From: Variovorax paradoxus
GTDB taxonomy: Bacteria > Pseudomonadota > Gammaproteobacteria > Burkholderiales > Burkholderiaceae_C
NCBI RefSeq assembly: GCF_018614875.1
Contig: NZ_JAGGNW010000016.1
Span: 1 to 44,343 of the forward strand
Direction of reading: 5' to 3'
Length of the DNA stretch: 44,343 nucleotides
Below are positions 23,709-32,685 of the stretch, piece by piece (position 1 is the first letter of the stretch; the number at the start of each line of letters is the position of its first letter). Made by a program: the position numbers and the translations under genes. The notes beneath the pieces were generated by a model. It was not told where the DNA came from and ran no database searches. It saw nothing but the letters and a program-made list of their open reading frames with translations.

Positions 23709-24662
23709 TCAGGCGCCGGCCAGGTGCGCCTCGAGCGCATCGATGAACATCGCCGGCACGTCGAAGCCGGTCTGTTCGGTGATCTCCTGGAAGCAGGTCG
23801 GGCTGGTCACATTGATCTCGGTCACGGAGTCGCCGATCACGTCGAGCCCGATCAGGAGCAGGCCGCGCGGCGCGAGGGCGCGGCCCACGATTTCCGCGAT
23901 CTCTCGGTTGCGCGAGGTGAGCGGCTGCGCCACGCCCTTGCCGCCGGCCGCGAGGTTGCCGCGCACCTCGGAGCCCTGTGGAATGCGCGCCAGCACGAAC
24001 GGCGCCGGCTCGCCCGCGATGATCAAAATGCGCTTGTCGCCCTGCACGATGTCCGGCACGAAGCGCTGCACCATGATGGTCTCGGCACCGTTCTTGTTGA
24101 GCGTCTCGACGATGGAGCCGAGGTTCAGCCCGTCCTGCTTCACGCGGAAGATGCCCATGCCGCCCATGCCGTCGAGCGGCTTCAGGATGATGTCGCCGTG
24201 CTCGGCGTGGAAGTCGCGCACGGCCTGCGCGCTGCGCGTGACCAGCGTGGGCGTGGTGAACTGCGGAAACTCCATGATCGCGAGCTTCTCGGGATGGTCG
24301 CGCAGCGAGCGCGGCTTGTTGACCACGCGCGCGCCTTCGCGTTCGGCCTGTTCGAGCAGGTGGGTGGCGTAGATGTACTCGGCGTCGAAGGGCGGGTCCT
24401 TGCGCATCAGCACCGCGTCGAAGTCCTTCAGCGCCTTCGATTCGCGGATGTCTTCGCGGTACCAGGCCTTGCTGTCGCCGGTGAGCGTGATCTGCTGCAC
24501 ATTGGCCGTGACCACGCCGCCCGACACCCATTGCAGGTCTTCCGGCAGGCAGGCCGCGATGCGGTGCCCGCGGCGCTGAGCCTCGCGCATCATCGAGAAG
24601 GTGGTGTCCTTGTAGATCTTGAAGTGATCGAGCGGATCGGCGACGAAGAGGATGTTTTTCAT
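23709..24662 (-). CDS. gshB: Glutathione synthetase
   Basis: A 317-residue ATP-grasp enzyme that joins gamma-glutamylcysteine and glycine to form glutathione. The N-terminal fold starts KNILFVADPLDHFKIYKDTT. MRKDPPFDAEYIYATHLLE and VNKPRSLRDHPEKLA are family motifs; the ATP-grasp region includes ILKPLDGMGGMGIFR and the metal-site end GLDVIGDSVTEINVTSPT. Length matches E. coli GshB (316). The ATG at 24662 is at the start of the conserved fold, with GGAAAGA just upstream; a longer frame crosses the neighbouring gene. gshA lies 3.6 kb away on the same strand. Confidence 0.97.
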   Translation of the reverse strand: MKNILFVADPLDHFKIYKDTTFSMMREAQRRGHRIAACLPEDLQWVSGGVVTANVQQITLTGDSKAWYREDIRESKALKDFDAVLMRKDPPFDAEYIYATHLLEQAEREGARVVNKPRSLRDHPEKLAIMEFPQFTTPTLVTRSAQAVRDFHAEHGDIILKPLDGMGGMGIFRVKQDGLNLGSIVETLNKNGAETIMVQRFVPDIVQGDKRILIIAGEPAPFVLARIPQGSEVRGNLAAGGKGVAQPLTSRNREIAEIVGRALAPRGLLLIGLDVIGDSVTEINVTSPTCFQEITEQTGFDVPAMFIDALEAHLAGA

Positions 24663-24798
24663 CTGGGTGTCTTTCCGGCGCCGGGTGTGGCCGCCATGTT
24701 GCTGCTGTCTGGCGCGATGTTGCCGGAAGCGGGGATGCCTTGCCGGCGGAGGCCTTTGTGTTGCCGATCGGCACGGGAATTGCTGCAGCGCGGAACCC

Positions 24799-25239
24799 AT
24801 GAACAAGCCTGCTTCGTCCGATGCGCCCGCATTGCCGGCCCCTTCCACGCCCGCCGAAGTGGTCGACGAATTCCTTCGCCTGGTGATGATCCCCGACCCG
24901 CAATCGGCATCGCGCTTCACCGCGCCGGGCATCCGCATCCGCTTCACCGGCAACCGCGAAATGCAGGCACCCGGCGACACCTCGGCCTTCAATGCGAAGC
25001 GCTACGCCTGGGTGAAGAAGAAGATCGAACGCACCGAGGTGGTGGCGGGCGGCACGGCCGAGGAAACCGTGGTCTACAGCCTTGGCACGCTCTACGGCGC
25101 CTGGCCCGACGGCACCGCCTTCGAGGGCAACCGCTATGTCGACCGCTACGTGGTGCGCCACGGGCTCATCAGCCGGATGGACGTGTGGAACGACAGTGCC
25201 GAATGGCTGCTGGTGCGCGCCGGGCTGGCGGTGCCGTGA
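24799..25239 (+). CDS. NTF2/SnoaL-like small protein
   Basis: A 146-residue protein with the NTF2-like cone fold pattern. An N-terminal helix region holds AEVVDEFLRLVMIPDPQSA, with beta strands around ETVVYSLGTLYGAW, RYVDRYVVRHGLISRMDVW and a C-terminal strand. Such proteins are either small enzymes or ligand binders. The polysaccharide-deacetylase-fold gene starts 10 bases after its stop, so the two form a likely operon, diverging from gshB. No signal peptide. Function not recognised; it may assist or act on the same compound as the downstream hydrolase. Confidence 0.78.
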   Translation: MNKPASSDAPALPAPSTPAEVVDEFLRLVMIPDPQSASRFTAPGIRIRFTGNREMQAPGDTSAFNAKRYAWVKKKIERTEVVAGGTAEETVVYSLGTLYGAWPDGTAFEGNRYVDRYVVRHGLISRMDVWNDSAEWLLVRAGLAVP

Positions 25240-25249
25240 GGCAGGGCAC

Positions 25250-26173
25250 ATGACGGCACGCTGGCCCGAGCGGCTGCCCACGCACGGCCGCTTCGACTAC
25301 AGCCCCATCACGCGGCGGCCCGACTACGTGTGGCCGAACGGCGCACGGCTGGCGGTGTACCTCGGCTTCAACATCGAGCATTTCGCGTTCGGTGACGGCC
25401 TGGGCGCATGCATCGGCCCGGCCTCGCCGCAGCCCGACGTGCTGAACCACGGCTGGCGCGAATACGGCAACCGGGTGGGTGCCTGGCGCTGCCTCGAACT
25501 GTTCGATGCGCTGGCGCTGCCGACCGGCGCGCTCGTCAATACGGCGCTCTACGACCATTGCCCGGAACTGGTACAGGCCTGCGTGGCGCGCGGCGACGAG
25601 CTGATCGGCCACGGCCACAGCAACGCGGAACGCCAGGGCGCATGGGACGAGGCGCACGAGCGCGCATTGCTGTCGCGCTGCCGCGAACGCATGCAGCGGG
25701 AGAGCGGCCAGGCGCCCGCCGGATGGCTGTCGCCGTGGATCTCGGAGAGCGCGGTCACGCCCGACCTGCTGGCCGAAACCGGCTACGGCTATACGCTCAA
25801 CTGGTGCCACGACGACCAGCCGGTGCGCATGCGCACGCGCGGCGGCGGCTCGATCTGGTCGGTGCCGTATCCGCAGGAGCTCAACGACATTCCGATGATC
25901 GTGGGCCGCCTCATGGACGCCAGGGACTTCAGCGCGATGGTGATCGACAACTTCGACGAGATGCGCGAGCAGTCGCGCGCGCAGCCTCTGGTGATGGGCC
26001 TTGCGCTGCATCCCTACATCGTGGGCCAGCCCTACCGGCTGCGCCATCTGCGCACTGCGCTGGCGCACCTGGCGCGTGCGCGCGACCGCGGCGAGATCTG
26101 GTTCACCACGCCGGGCGCGATCGCTTCGCACATGCAGCAACTCGCGGCGGATCGGCCCGCGGACTTTGCGTGA
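25250..26173 (+). CDS. Polysaccharide-deacetylase-family (PuuE-like) hydrolase
   Basis: A 307-residue protein of the NodB/polysaccharide deacetylase superfamily. Recognisable blocks are GARLAVYLGFNIEHF, a metal-site region DELIGHGHSN at about residues 116-125, GWLSPWISESAVTPDLLAE, and YPQELNDIP. The first NodB Asp-Asp motif is replaced by Asn-Ile-Glu-His, as in the PuuE-like branch that hydrolyses cyclic amides such as allantoin rather than polysaccharides. No signal peptide, so it is cytosolic, which also argues against a cell-wall role. It is cotranscribed with the NTF2-like gene 10 bases upstream and is convergent with kup (39-base gap). Substrate unknown. Confidence 0.82.
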   Translation: MTARWPERLPTHGRFDYSPITRRPDYVWPNGARLAVYLGFNIEHFAFGDGLGACIGPASPQPDVLNHGWREYGNRVGAWRCLELFDALALPTGALVNTALYDHCPELVQACVARGDELIGHGHSNAERQGAWDEAHERALLSRCRERMQRESGQAPAGWLSPWISESAVTPDLLAETGYGYTLNWCHDDQPVRMRTRGGGSIWSVPYPQELNDIPMIVGRLMDARDFSAMVIDNFDEMREQSRAQPLVMGLALHPYIVGQPYRLRHLRTALAHLARARDRGEIWFTTPGAIASHMQQLAADRPADFA

Positions 26174-26212
26174 GAGGAATGCGCGCGCCCCGAACAGCGG
26201 CCGCGCAAGCCC

Positions 26213-28084
26213 TCAGATCTCGATCTTCGAACCCAGCTCCACCACCGCGTTGTTCGGCAACCCCAGGAACGCGGCAGCGCCGCTCGCGTTGTGGTGCATC
26301 TGCGCGAACAGCTTCTCGCGCCATGGCGCCATGCCGCTGCCCAGCGTGGGAATGACGACGTCGCGGGAGAGGAAGTAGCTCGTCGTCATGGGCTCGAGCT
26401 GGCAACCGCGCATGCGCGCGTTGTCGAGCGCGCGCGGCAGGTCGATGTCGTTCTTGAAGCCGTAGTGCACGATGACCTGCCAGCAATGGTGGCCGAGCGC
26501 ATCGATCTCGATGCGCTTGTTCATCGGAATCCAGGGCACCTCATGGTTGCGCACCGTCACGAACAGGTTCTGCTCGTGCAGCACCTTGTTGTGCTTCAGG
26601 TTGTGCAGCAGCGCGTTGGGCAGCACGCCGGGTTCGGCGGTGAGGAACACCGCGGTACCGTCCACGCGTGCGGGCGGGTTCTCGAACACCGAATCGAGAA
26701 AGGCCTTCAGTTCGATGGCATCGGCGCGCTGCACCTCGCCCATCAGGCGACGGCCTTCCTTCCAGGTGACCATCAGGGTGAACACGGCGCCGCCGATCAC
26801 CAGCGGGAACCAGCCGCCCTCGAACAGCTTGAGCAGGTTCGATGCAAAGAACAGGAAGTCGACCACGAAGAAGGCCGCGGTCGACGCAATGCACAGCGCC
26901 AGCGGCAGCTTCCAGGCGTAGCGGATCACGAAGAAGGTCAGGATCGTGGTGATCAGCATGTCGGTGGTCACGGCGATGCCGTAGGCCGCGGCCAGGCTGC
27001 TCGACGAACGGAACATGACGACCGCGAGCACGATGGCCACGAACAGGCCCCAGTTGACCAGCGGAATGTAGATCTGGCCCGCCGTGCGCACGCTGGTGTG
27101 CTCGATGTTCAGGCGCGGCAGGTAGCCCAGCTGGATGACCTGGCGCGTGACGCTGAACGCGCCCGTGATGAGCGCCTGCGAAGCGATCACCGTGGCCGCC
27201 GTGGCCAGCAGCACCAGCGGAATGAGCGCCCATTCAGGCGCCATCATGAAGAAGGGGTTCTTCACGGCCTCGGGGTTCTCGAGCAGCAGCGCGCCCTGGC
27301 CGAAGTAGTTGAGCGTGAGCGCCGGCATCACCACCGTGAACCAGGCCACGCGGATCGGCCGCTTGCCGAAGTGCCCCAGGTCGGCATACAGCGCCTCGGC
27401 GCCCGTCACGCACAGCACCGTGGCGCCCAGCAGGATGAAGCTGGTGCCCGGGTTGAGCCACATGAACTTCAGCGCGAACCAGGGGTTCAGCGCCTTGAGG
27501 ATTTCAGGGTGATGAAGGATCTGCGACACGCCAAGCACCGCAATGGCCGCGAACCACACCAGCGTGATGGGCCCGAAGAACTTGCCGATGCCCGCGGTGC
27601 CGCGCTTCTGCACCACGAAGAGGCAGAACAGCACCACCAGCGTGACCGGCAGCACGTAGTGCTTGAAGTGGGGCGATATCACTTCGAGGCCTTCGACCGC
27701 TGAAAGCACCGAGATGGCCGGCGTGATGACGCCGTCGCCATAGAACAGCGAGGTGCCGAAGATGCCGACCAGCAGCAGCACATTGCGCAGCCTGGGCTTG
27801 TCGGCCACCGCGCGGGAGGCCAGCGCGAGCATGGCGACCAGGCCGCCCTCGCCTTCGTTGTCGGCCCGCAGCACCAGCACCACGTACTTGATCGACACGA
27901 TGACGGTGAGCGTCCAGAAGAACATCGAAAGGATGCCGTAGACGTTTTCGAAGGTGAACGGCACGTGGCCGTGGCCGAACACTTCCTTGACTGCATACAG
28001 CACGCTGGTGCCGATGTCGCCATAGACGACACCGACGGCGCCGATGATCAAAGCGACGGCGGAAGAAGATTTGGGAGGTGACAC
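26213..28084 (-). CDS. kup: KUP-family potassium uptake protein
   Basis: A 623-residue low-affinity potassium transporter of the KUP/HAK family, probably proton-coupled. The N-terminal signature is GVVYGDIGTSVLYAVKEVF, followed by about 12 transmembrane segments to about residue 440 and a cytosolic C-terminal domain. GDGVITPAISVLSAVEGL and TGAEALYADLGHFGK are family blocks. The start is GTG at 28084; no in-frame ATG precedes the conserved N-terminus, and there is no strong ribosome-binding site. It lies 174 bases downstream of gshA on the same strand. That gap shows no clear gene, hairpin or promoter to me. Confidence 0.95.
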   Translation of the reverse strand: MSPPKSSSAVALIIGAVGVVYGDIGTSVLYAVKEVFGHGHVPFTFENVYGILSMFFWTLTVIVSIKYVVLVLRADNEGEGGLVAMLALASRAVADKPRLRNVLLLVGIFGTSLFYGDGVITPAISVLSAVEGLEVISPHFKHYVLPVTLVVLFCLFVVQKRGTAGIGKFFGPITLVWFAAIAVLGVSQILHHPEILKALNPWFALKFMWLNPGTSFILLGATVLCVTGAEALYADLGHFGKRPIRVAWFTVVMPALTLNYFGQGALLLENPEAVKNPFFMMAPEWALIPLVLLATAATVIASQALITGAFSVTRQVIQLGYLPRLNIEHTSVRTAGQIYIPLVNWGLFVAIVLAVVMFRSSSSLAAAYGIAVTTDMLITTILTFFVIRYAWKLPLALCIASTAAFFVVDFLFFASNLLKLFEGGWFPLVIGGAVFTLMVTWKEGRRLMGEVQRADAIELKAFLDSVFENPPARVDGTAVFLTAEPGVLPNALLHNLKHNKVLHEQNLFVTVRNHEVPWIPMNKRIEIDALGHHCWQVIVHYGFKNDIDLPRALDNARMRGCQLEPMTTSYFLSRDVVIPTLGSGMAPWREKLFAQMHHNASGAAAFLGLPNNAVVELGSKIEI

Positions 28085-28258
28085 GAAGTCGATGGGGAAA
28101 AGGGAAGGTTGCCAACGCGTAACCAGACGTCACGCGCACCGAGACGCTGCCGCGGTGGAATTTCCAGCCGCTGCGTGGTCCCTCCGCCCTTTTGTTTCCT
28201 TTGCTGTGGGGACGCTATTTTGCCGCCGGCCGCTGCCTTCGCAAGCCGCCCCGGAAAA

Positions 28259-29572
28259 TCATTCGTAGATTTCGGCGTCCGGATCGGTGGCTTCCATCTC
28301 GTAGCTCGCGGCCACCATGGCCAGGCGGCCCACCACGCCGTACATGTAGAAGCGGTTCGGGGCACTCGCGCCGGGCTTGGCGCCGGGCTGCGGCAAGTGC
28401 GCGCTTTCGGAGAAGGCCAGCGGCACGAAACTCGCGCCCGGCAGCTTGAGGTTCTCGTCGGGGTTGCGCTCGGCATGCACGCGGTAGAAGCCGCCCACCA
28501 CGTAGCGGTCCATCATGTAGACCACCGGCTCGGCCACGCCGTTGTGCACGCGCTCGTTGGTCAGCACGCCTTCCTGGACGATCACCTCACGCGGCTCGCG
28601 CAGTTCCCTGGCGGCCACGGCCGCCTTGCTGCCCGCGGAGGCGCCGCGCGACTTGCCGACCAGGCCTTCGACCTCCTTCGCATCGCGCACCGTGACCACG
28701 CCCGGGCCATCGCTGCCGACATGGCCCTTGACCACGACGAAGGGCTTTTCGTTGATGCCGTATTCCTTGTACTTGCGGCGCACCTTGGTCAGCACCGCGT
28801 CCACGTGGCTGGTCAGCACGTCGATGCCGCGGCCTTCGGCAAAGTCGACGCCGTCGGCGCGCGCATAAATCGGATTGATGAGCCAGGGATCGATGCCCAG
28901 CAGCTTGCCAAAGCGCTTGGACAGCTCTTCGTAGCTGTGCAGGTGATTGCTCTTGCGCCGCACCGACCAGCCCGCGTGCAGCGGCGGCAGCAGGTACTGC
29001 TCGTGCAGGTCTTCGAGGATGCCCGGCGTGCCGGCCGAGAGCTCGTTGTTGAGCAGGATGGTGCAGGGATCGAAATTCTTGAGCCCGAGTCGGCGCTTGC
29101 TGCGCACCACGGGCTCCAGGCACACCGTCTCGCCATTGGGCAGCTCGATCTTCTTGGGCGACTTGATGGCCGGATCGATGGAGCCCACGCGCACGTTGAG
29201 CCCCGCCATGTGGAAGATCCGCACCAGCTGCGCCACGTTGGCGAGGTAGAAAGTGTTCTTCGAGTGGTTCTCGGGAATGACGAGCAGGTTGCGCGCTTCC
29301 GGACAGATCTTCTCGATGGCCGCCTGCGCGGCCTGCACCGCCAGCGGCAGCATCTCCTTGGTGAGATTGTTCCAGCCGCCGGGGAAGAGATTGGTGTCGA
29401 CCGGCGCCAGCTTGAAGCCGGCATTGCGGATGTCGACCGCGCTGTAGAACGGCGGCGTGTGCTCCATCCATTCGAGCCGGAACCAGCGCTCGATGGCGGG
29501 CGTCGAGTCGAGTACGCGCTGCTCCAGCTCGTTGATCGGGCCGGTCAGGGCGGTGACTAGATGCGGAACCAT
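28259..29572 (-). CDS. gshA: Glutamate-cysteine ligase, proteobacterial (Acidithiobacillus-type) family
   Basis: A 437-residue enzyme catalysing the first and usually limiting step of glutathione synthesis. The sequence runs MVPHLVTALTGPINELEQRV, FYSAVDIRNAGFKLAPVDTN, NLFPGGWNNL and PFVVVKGHVGSDGPGVVTV, typical of the ATP-grasp-like gshA group described from Acidithiobacillus and found in beta-proteobacteria. It is unrelated in sequence to E. coli GshA. The ATG at 29572 begins the conserved region. A possible promoter precedes it. kup follows on the same strand; gshB is separate, 3.6 kb downstream. Confidence 0.95.
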   Translation of the reverse strand: MVPHLVTALTGPINELEQRVLDSTPAIERWFRLEWMEHTPPFYSAVDIRNAGFKLAPVDTNLFPGGWNNLTKEMLPLAVQAAQAAIEKICPEARNLLVIPENHSKNTFYLANVAQLVRIFHMAGLNVRVGSIDPAIKSPKKIELPNGETVCLEPVVRSKRRLGLKNFDPCTILLNNELSAGTPGILEDLHEQYLLPPLHAGWSVRRKSNHLHSYEELSKRFGKLLGIDPWLINPIYARADGVDFAEGRGIDVLTSHVDAVLTKVRRKYKEYGINEKPFVVVKGHVGSDGPGVVTVRDAKEVEGLVGKSRGASAGSKAAVAARELREPREVIVQEGVLTNERVHNGVAEPVVYMMDRYVVGGFYRVHAERNPDENLKLPGASFVPLAFSESAHLPQPGAKPGASAPNRFYMYGVVGRLAMVAASYEMEATDPDAEIYE

Positions 29573-29613
29573 GCGGCGGCCTTATTGGATTTGTACTTGA
29601 AAGGTAGAGCGGA

Positions 29614-29642
29614 ATTGTAGGATTTGGGGGTGGCCGCCCCAA
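29614..29642 (-). promoter_or_regulatory. Possible gshA promoter
   Basis: On the minus strand TTGGGG (29642 to 29637) and TACAAT (29619 to 29614) are 17 bases apart, about 42 bases upstream of the gshA ATG. The -10 is good, the -35 weak. Confidence 0.35.
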
Positions 29643-29693
29643 TGACAAGACTACGTACGACGGACTTGGTTCAGTCCGCCCGCCCCGCGCGCA

Positions 29694-30989
29694 TCAACTG
29701 CGCACTTCGCCCTGGCCCAGCACCACGTACTTGAGCGAGGTCAGCCCTTCGATGCCGACCGGCCCGCGCGCATGGAACTTGTCGGTGCTGATGCCGATTT
29801 CCGCCCCCAGGCCAAACTCGAAACCATCCGCGAAGCGTGTGCTCGCATTGACCATGACGCTGGCCGAATCGACCTCGCGCAGAAAACGCTGCGCATGCAC
29901 ATGGTCGCGCGTGACGATGGCGTCGGTGTGGTGGCTCGAGTAGCGGTTGATGTGCGCAATGGCCTCGTCGACCCCGGCCACCACCTTGATGCTGATGACC
30001 GCGGCAAGGTATTCCTCGGACCAGTCGGACTCGACCGCATCGACCACTCTTGCGCCTGAACCGGCCAGCGCGTCGTCGGCGCGCAGGATCCGGGCCGCCG
30101 CCGGGTCGCAGCGCATTTCCACGCCCTTGGCCGCGAAGATGGCGGCGATCCGGGGCAGGAAATCTTCCGCGACCACGGCCGACACCAGCAGGCCTTCGGC
30201 CGCATTGCAGGGGCTGTATTTCTGCGTCTTGGCGTTGTCGACGATGCGCAGCGCCATCTCGAACTCCGCCGTGTCGTCCACGTAGACGTGGCAGTTGCCG
30301 TCAAGGTGTTTGATGACCGGCACCTTGGCATCGCGGCTGATGCGCTCGATCAGGCCCTTGCCGCCGCGCGGGATGATCACGTCCACGAACTCGGGCATGG
30401 CGATCAGCTGGCCCACGGCTTCGCGGTCGGTGGTCTGCACCAGCTGCACCGCATCGACCGGCAGGCCGGCTTCGGCCAGCGCCCCGGACACCAGCAGCGC
30501 CAGCGCCTTGTTCGATTCGATGGCTTCCGAGCCGCCGCGCAGGATGGCGGCGTTGCCGCTCTTGATGGCCAGGCTCGCGGCCTCGATGGTTACGTTGGGA
30601 CGGCTCTCGTAGATCATGCCGAAGACACCGATCGGCACGCGCATCTGGCCCACGCGGATGCCGCTGGGCTGTTGCTTCATGCCGATGATTTCGCCGATCA
30701 CGTCGGCCATGCCGGCGAGCTGCTCGCAGCCCTGCGCCACGGTCTCGATGACCTTGGGCGTGAGCTTGAGGCGGTCGACCATCGGCGCCGAAAGCCCGGC
30801 GGCCGTGGCGCGGTCGAGGTCCTGCTGATTGGCGGCGGACAGCGCCGGGCCGGCTTCGCGCAGGCGCCGGGCCAGGGCCTTCAATGCTCTGTTTTTGGTA
30901 GCTGCATCCGCACGGGCCATGAGGAATGCAGCGGTTTTTGCCTGCAGGCCGAGGGCCTGCATGTGCTCGCTGACGTTGAACGCGTTCAT
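29694..30989 (-). CDS. proA: Gamma-glutamyl phosphate reductase
   Basis: A 431-residue NADPH-dependent enzyme of proline synthesis converting glutamyl phosphate to glutamate semialdehyde. The aldehyde-dehydrogenase-like catalytic Cys261 lies in KYSPCNAAEGLL. GMIYESRPNVTIEAASLAIK and GNAAILRGGSEA bind cofactor and substrate. FADGFEFGLGAEIGISTDK is the C-terminal signature. The ATG at 30989 starts the conserved protein; a longer frame upstream invades the holA intergenic region. It follows holA on the same strand after 70 bases. An inverted repeat of 6-base arms (CGGACT/AGTCCG) lies just past the stop without a T-run. Confidence 0.97.
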   Translation of the reverse strand: MNAFNVSEHMQALGLQAKTAAFLMARADAATKNRALKALARRLREAGPALSAANQQDLDRATAAGLSAPMVDRLKLTPKVIETVAQGCEQLAGMADVIGEIIGMKQQPSGIRVGQMRVPIGVFGMIYESRPNVTIEAASLAIKSGNAAILRGGSEAIESNKALALLVSGALAEAGLPVDAVQLVQTTDREAVGQLIAMPEFVDVIIPRGGKGLIERISRDAKVPVIKHLDGNCHVYVDDTAEFEMALRIVDNAKTQKYSPCNAAEGLLVSAVVAEDFLPRIAAIFAAKGVEMRCDPAAARILRADDALAGSGARVVDAVESDWSEEYLAAVISIKVVAGVDEAIAHINRYSSHHTDAIVTRDHVHAQRFLREVDSASVMVNASTRFADGFEFGLGAEIGISTDKFHARGPVGIEGLTSLKYVVLGQGEVRS

Positions 30990-31059
30990 CGCTGCATTTT
31001 CCCACGCGAACCCGCGGCCCGGCCGACGCGGGCCTTTTGCCGTCTCAAGCCGTCGGGAA

Positions 31060-32133
31060 TCAGGCGCGGCGCGCTGCCGCCGGTGCGCTGCTGCAGGCAC
31101 GGCACAGCATCAGCGCCAGGCGCTGCAGGGCCTGCCAGCCGCCGGCGGGCCAGTCGGGCTGCTTCAGCCCCTTGCAGATGCCGTCCACCACATGGGCCGC
31201 GCGCAGCAGCCGGGCCAGCATGCGGTCGTCGAGCCGGGGCAGCACGCGCTCGAAGGCGCGCTCACGCGGGCCCCAGATGCGGTTCTCGCGCAGTGCCATG
31301 GGCAGCGGCCGGCCGGCGGCCATGGCGTCCTTCACGCGCTTGAGCGCGCGGATGTCCTCGGCGATCGTGTAGTGCACCAGCACCTCGGCCTCGCCCTCGG
31401 CCTGCAGGCCGTCGAGCATGCGCGCCACGCGCTGCGGGTTGCCGGCCAGCACGGCCTCGGAGAGCTTGAAGACGTCGTAGCGCGCCACGTTGTTGACCGC
31501 GCCTTCGACCTGCTCCCAGCTCAGCTCGCCCGCCGGATGCAGCAGGGCGAGCTTCTGGATTTCCTGGTGCGCGGCGAGCAGGTTGCCCTCGACGCGGTCG
31601 GCAAAGAACTGCAGCGTGCGCTGGCCTTCGTCACCGGGCATCACGCGCTGGCCCTGCAGGCCGAGGCGCTGCGCGATCCACTGCGGCAGCGCGGCGCGTT
31701 CGATGGGGTCGACCTGCAGGCTCACGCCGTTGTTCTCGAGCGCCGAGAACCAGGCGCCGGTGCGCGTGGCCTTGTCCAGCCGCGGCAGCATCACCAGCGT
31801 GAGCGTGCTGTCGTTGCCCTGCGCCGCCTCGGCCAGCTGCTGCAGCGCCGTGCTGCCGTCCTTGCCGGGCTTGCCCGAGGGAATGCGGATCTCGACGATC
31901 TGCTTGTCGGCGAACAGCGAGAGCGAGCCGCCCGCCGCAAGCACCGCGCTCCAGTCGAAGTGCGCGCCGGCCGCGGTGTACGAGCTGCGCTCCGTATAGC
32001 CCTGCACGCGCGCCGCGGCGCGGATGGCGTCCGCCGCCTCCTGCGCGAGCAGCGGCTCGTCGCCATGGATCGTGTAGAGGGACTTCAGCCCCTTCTGCAG
32101 ATGGGAGCCCAGTTGGGCGCTGGCAAGTTGCAT
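31060..32133 (-). CDS. holA: DNA polymerase III delta subunit
   Basis: A 357-residue subunit of the clamp loader, which opens the beta clamp and loads it on DNA. The N-terminal AAA-like fold begins with LKSLYTIHGDEPLLAQEAADAIR. FFADRVEGNLLAAHQEIQKL and NVARYDVFKLSEAVLAG follow, and the helical collar domain forms the C-terminal third. Length is typical. The start lies 19 bases after the lptE stop, so lptE and holA are cotranscribed, the usual arrangement in this order of bacteria. Confidence 0.95.
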   Translation of the reverse strand: MQLASAQLGSHLQKGLKSLYTIHGDEPLLAQEAADAIRAAARVQGYTERSSYTAAGAHFDWSAVLAAGGSLSLFADKQIVEIRIPSGKPGKDGSTALQQLAEAAQGNDSTLTLVMLPRLDKATRTGAWFSALENNGVSLQVDPIERAALPQWIAQRLGLQGQRVMPGDEGQRTLQFFADRVEGNLLAAHQEIQKLALLHPAGELSWEQVEGAVNNVARYDVFKLSEAVLAGNPQRVARMLDGLQAEGEAEVLVHYTIAEDIRALKRVKDAMAAGRPLPMALRENRIWGPRERAFERVLPRLDDRMLARLLRAAHVVDGICKGLKQPDWPAGGWQALQRLALMLCRACSSAPAAARRA

Positions 32134-32152
32134 GGATGGAATGCGGCAGGCC

Positions 32153-32674
32153 CTAGAGTTCCTTGACTGCCGCGAGGCGGCGCATCATCTGCTGTGCAAT
32201 GTCGGCCTGCATGTCGCGGTACAGCAGCTCGGCCTCGCCTTCCTTGGCGAGCGCGTTGGTTTCGTTGAAGCTCAGGTCGCGCGTCTGCGACACCTCGGTG
32301 GGCGCCAGCAGCATCTTGCCGCCCGGCGTGCGCAGGCTGAAGCGAACGCGCAGCTGCAGCTGCAGCTCTCGCAGCAAGCCTGCCGAATTGGTCGAGATCA
32401 CGATGCGGTCGCGGTTCTCGCCCAGGATCTCGAGGATCGCGTCGGCGGTCTGCGCCTGCTCGGGCGGCACCAGCGTGACCGTGCCCGTGGCCCGCATTTC
32501 GCGCCGCAGCCGGTTGATCAGTTCCGAATTGCCCGACAGCGACAGGGTCTTGAACGCAAAGACCGGGGCCTTGCGCAGTTCGAAGCCGCAACCGGCCAGC
32601 CCGAGCGAAGCGCCCGCCGCCGCCAGCCCGAAAAGAAAGCCGCGGCGCGGCAGCGAGGCATTGCGAGTGTTCAT
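32153..32674 (-). CDS. lptE: LPS-assembly lipoprotein LptE
   Basis: A 173-residue outer-membrane lipoprotein that plugs and stabilises LptD, the LPS translocon. The signal peptide has a lipobox GLAGC with acylated Cys29, preceded by RRGFLFGLAAAGASL. The mature protein has FELRKAPVFAFKTLSL and QTRDLSFNETNALAKEGEAELLYRDMQADIAQQMMRRL, typical of the family's strand-helix layout. The ATG at 32674 is 11 bases after the leuS stop and gives a proper signal peptide; the frame is open far upstream, antisense-like to leuS. The twin arginine could suggest Tat export, but Sec/Lol is usual. Confidence 0.95.
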   Translation of the reverse strand: MNTRNASLPRRGFLFGLAAAGASLGLAGCGFELRKAPVFAFKTLSLSGNSELINRLRREMRATGTVTLVPPEQAQTADAILEILGENRDRIVISTNSAGLLRELQLQLRVRFSLRTPGGKMLLAPTEVSQTRDLSFNETNALAKEGEAELLYRDMQADIAQQMMRRLAAVKEL

Positions 32675-32685
32675 GCTTGAATCGT

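Noticed and set aside
23703..23719. CCGGCG/CGCCGG hairpin at the gshB and amidotransferase 3' ends as a bidirectional terminator.
   Set aside because: No T-run on either side and it includes the gshB stop codon; such short GC dyads are expected by chance here.
28085..28258. The 174-base gap between gshA and kup, examined for a small gene, promoter or riboswitch.
   Set aside because: No supported start with ribosome-binding site, no convincing -10/-35 pair and no stable conserved-looking hairpin found by eye.
29660..29682. CGGACT/AGTCCG hairpin after proA as an intrinsic terminator.
   Set aside because: No T-run follows in the proA direction.
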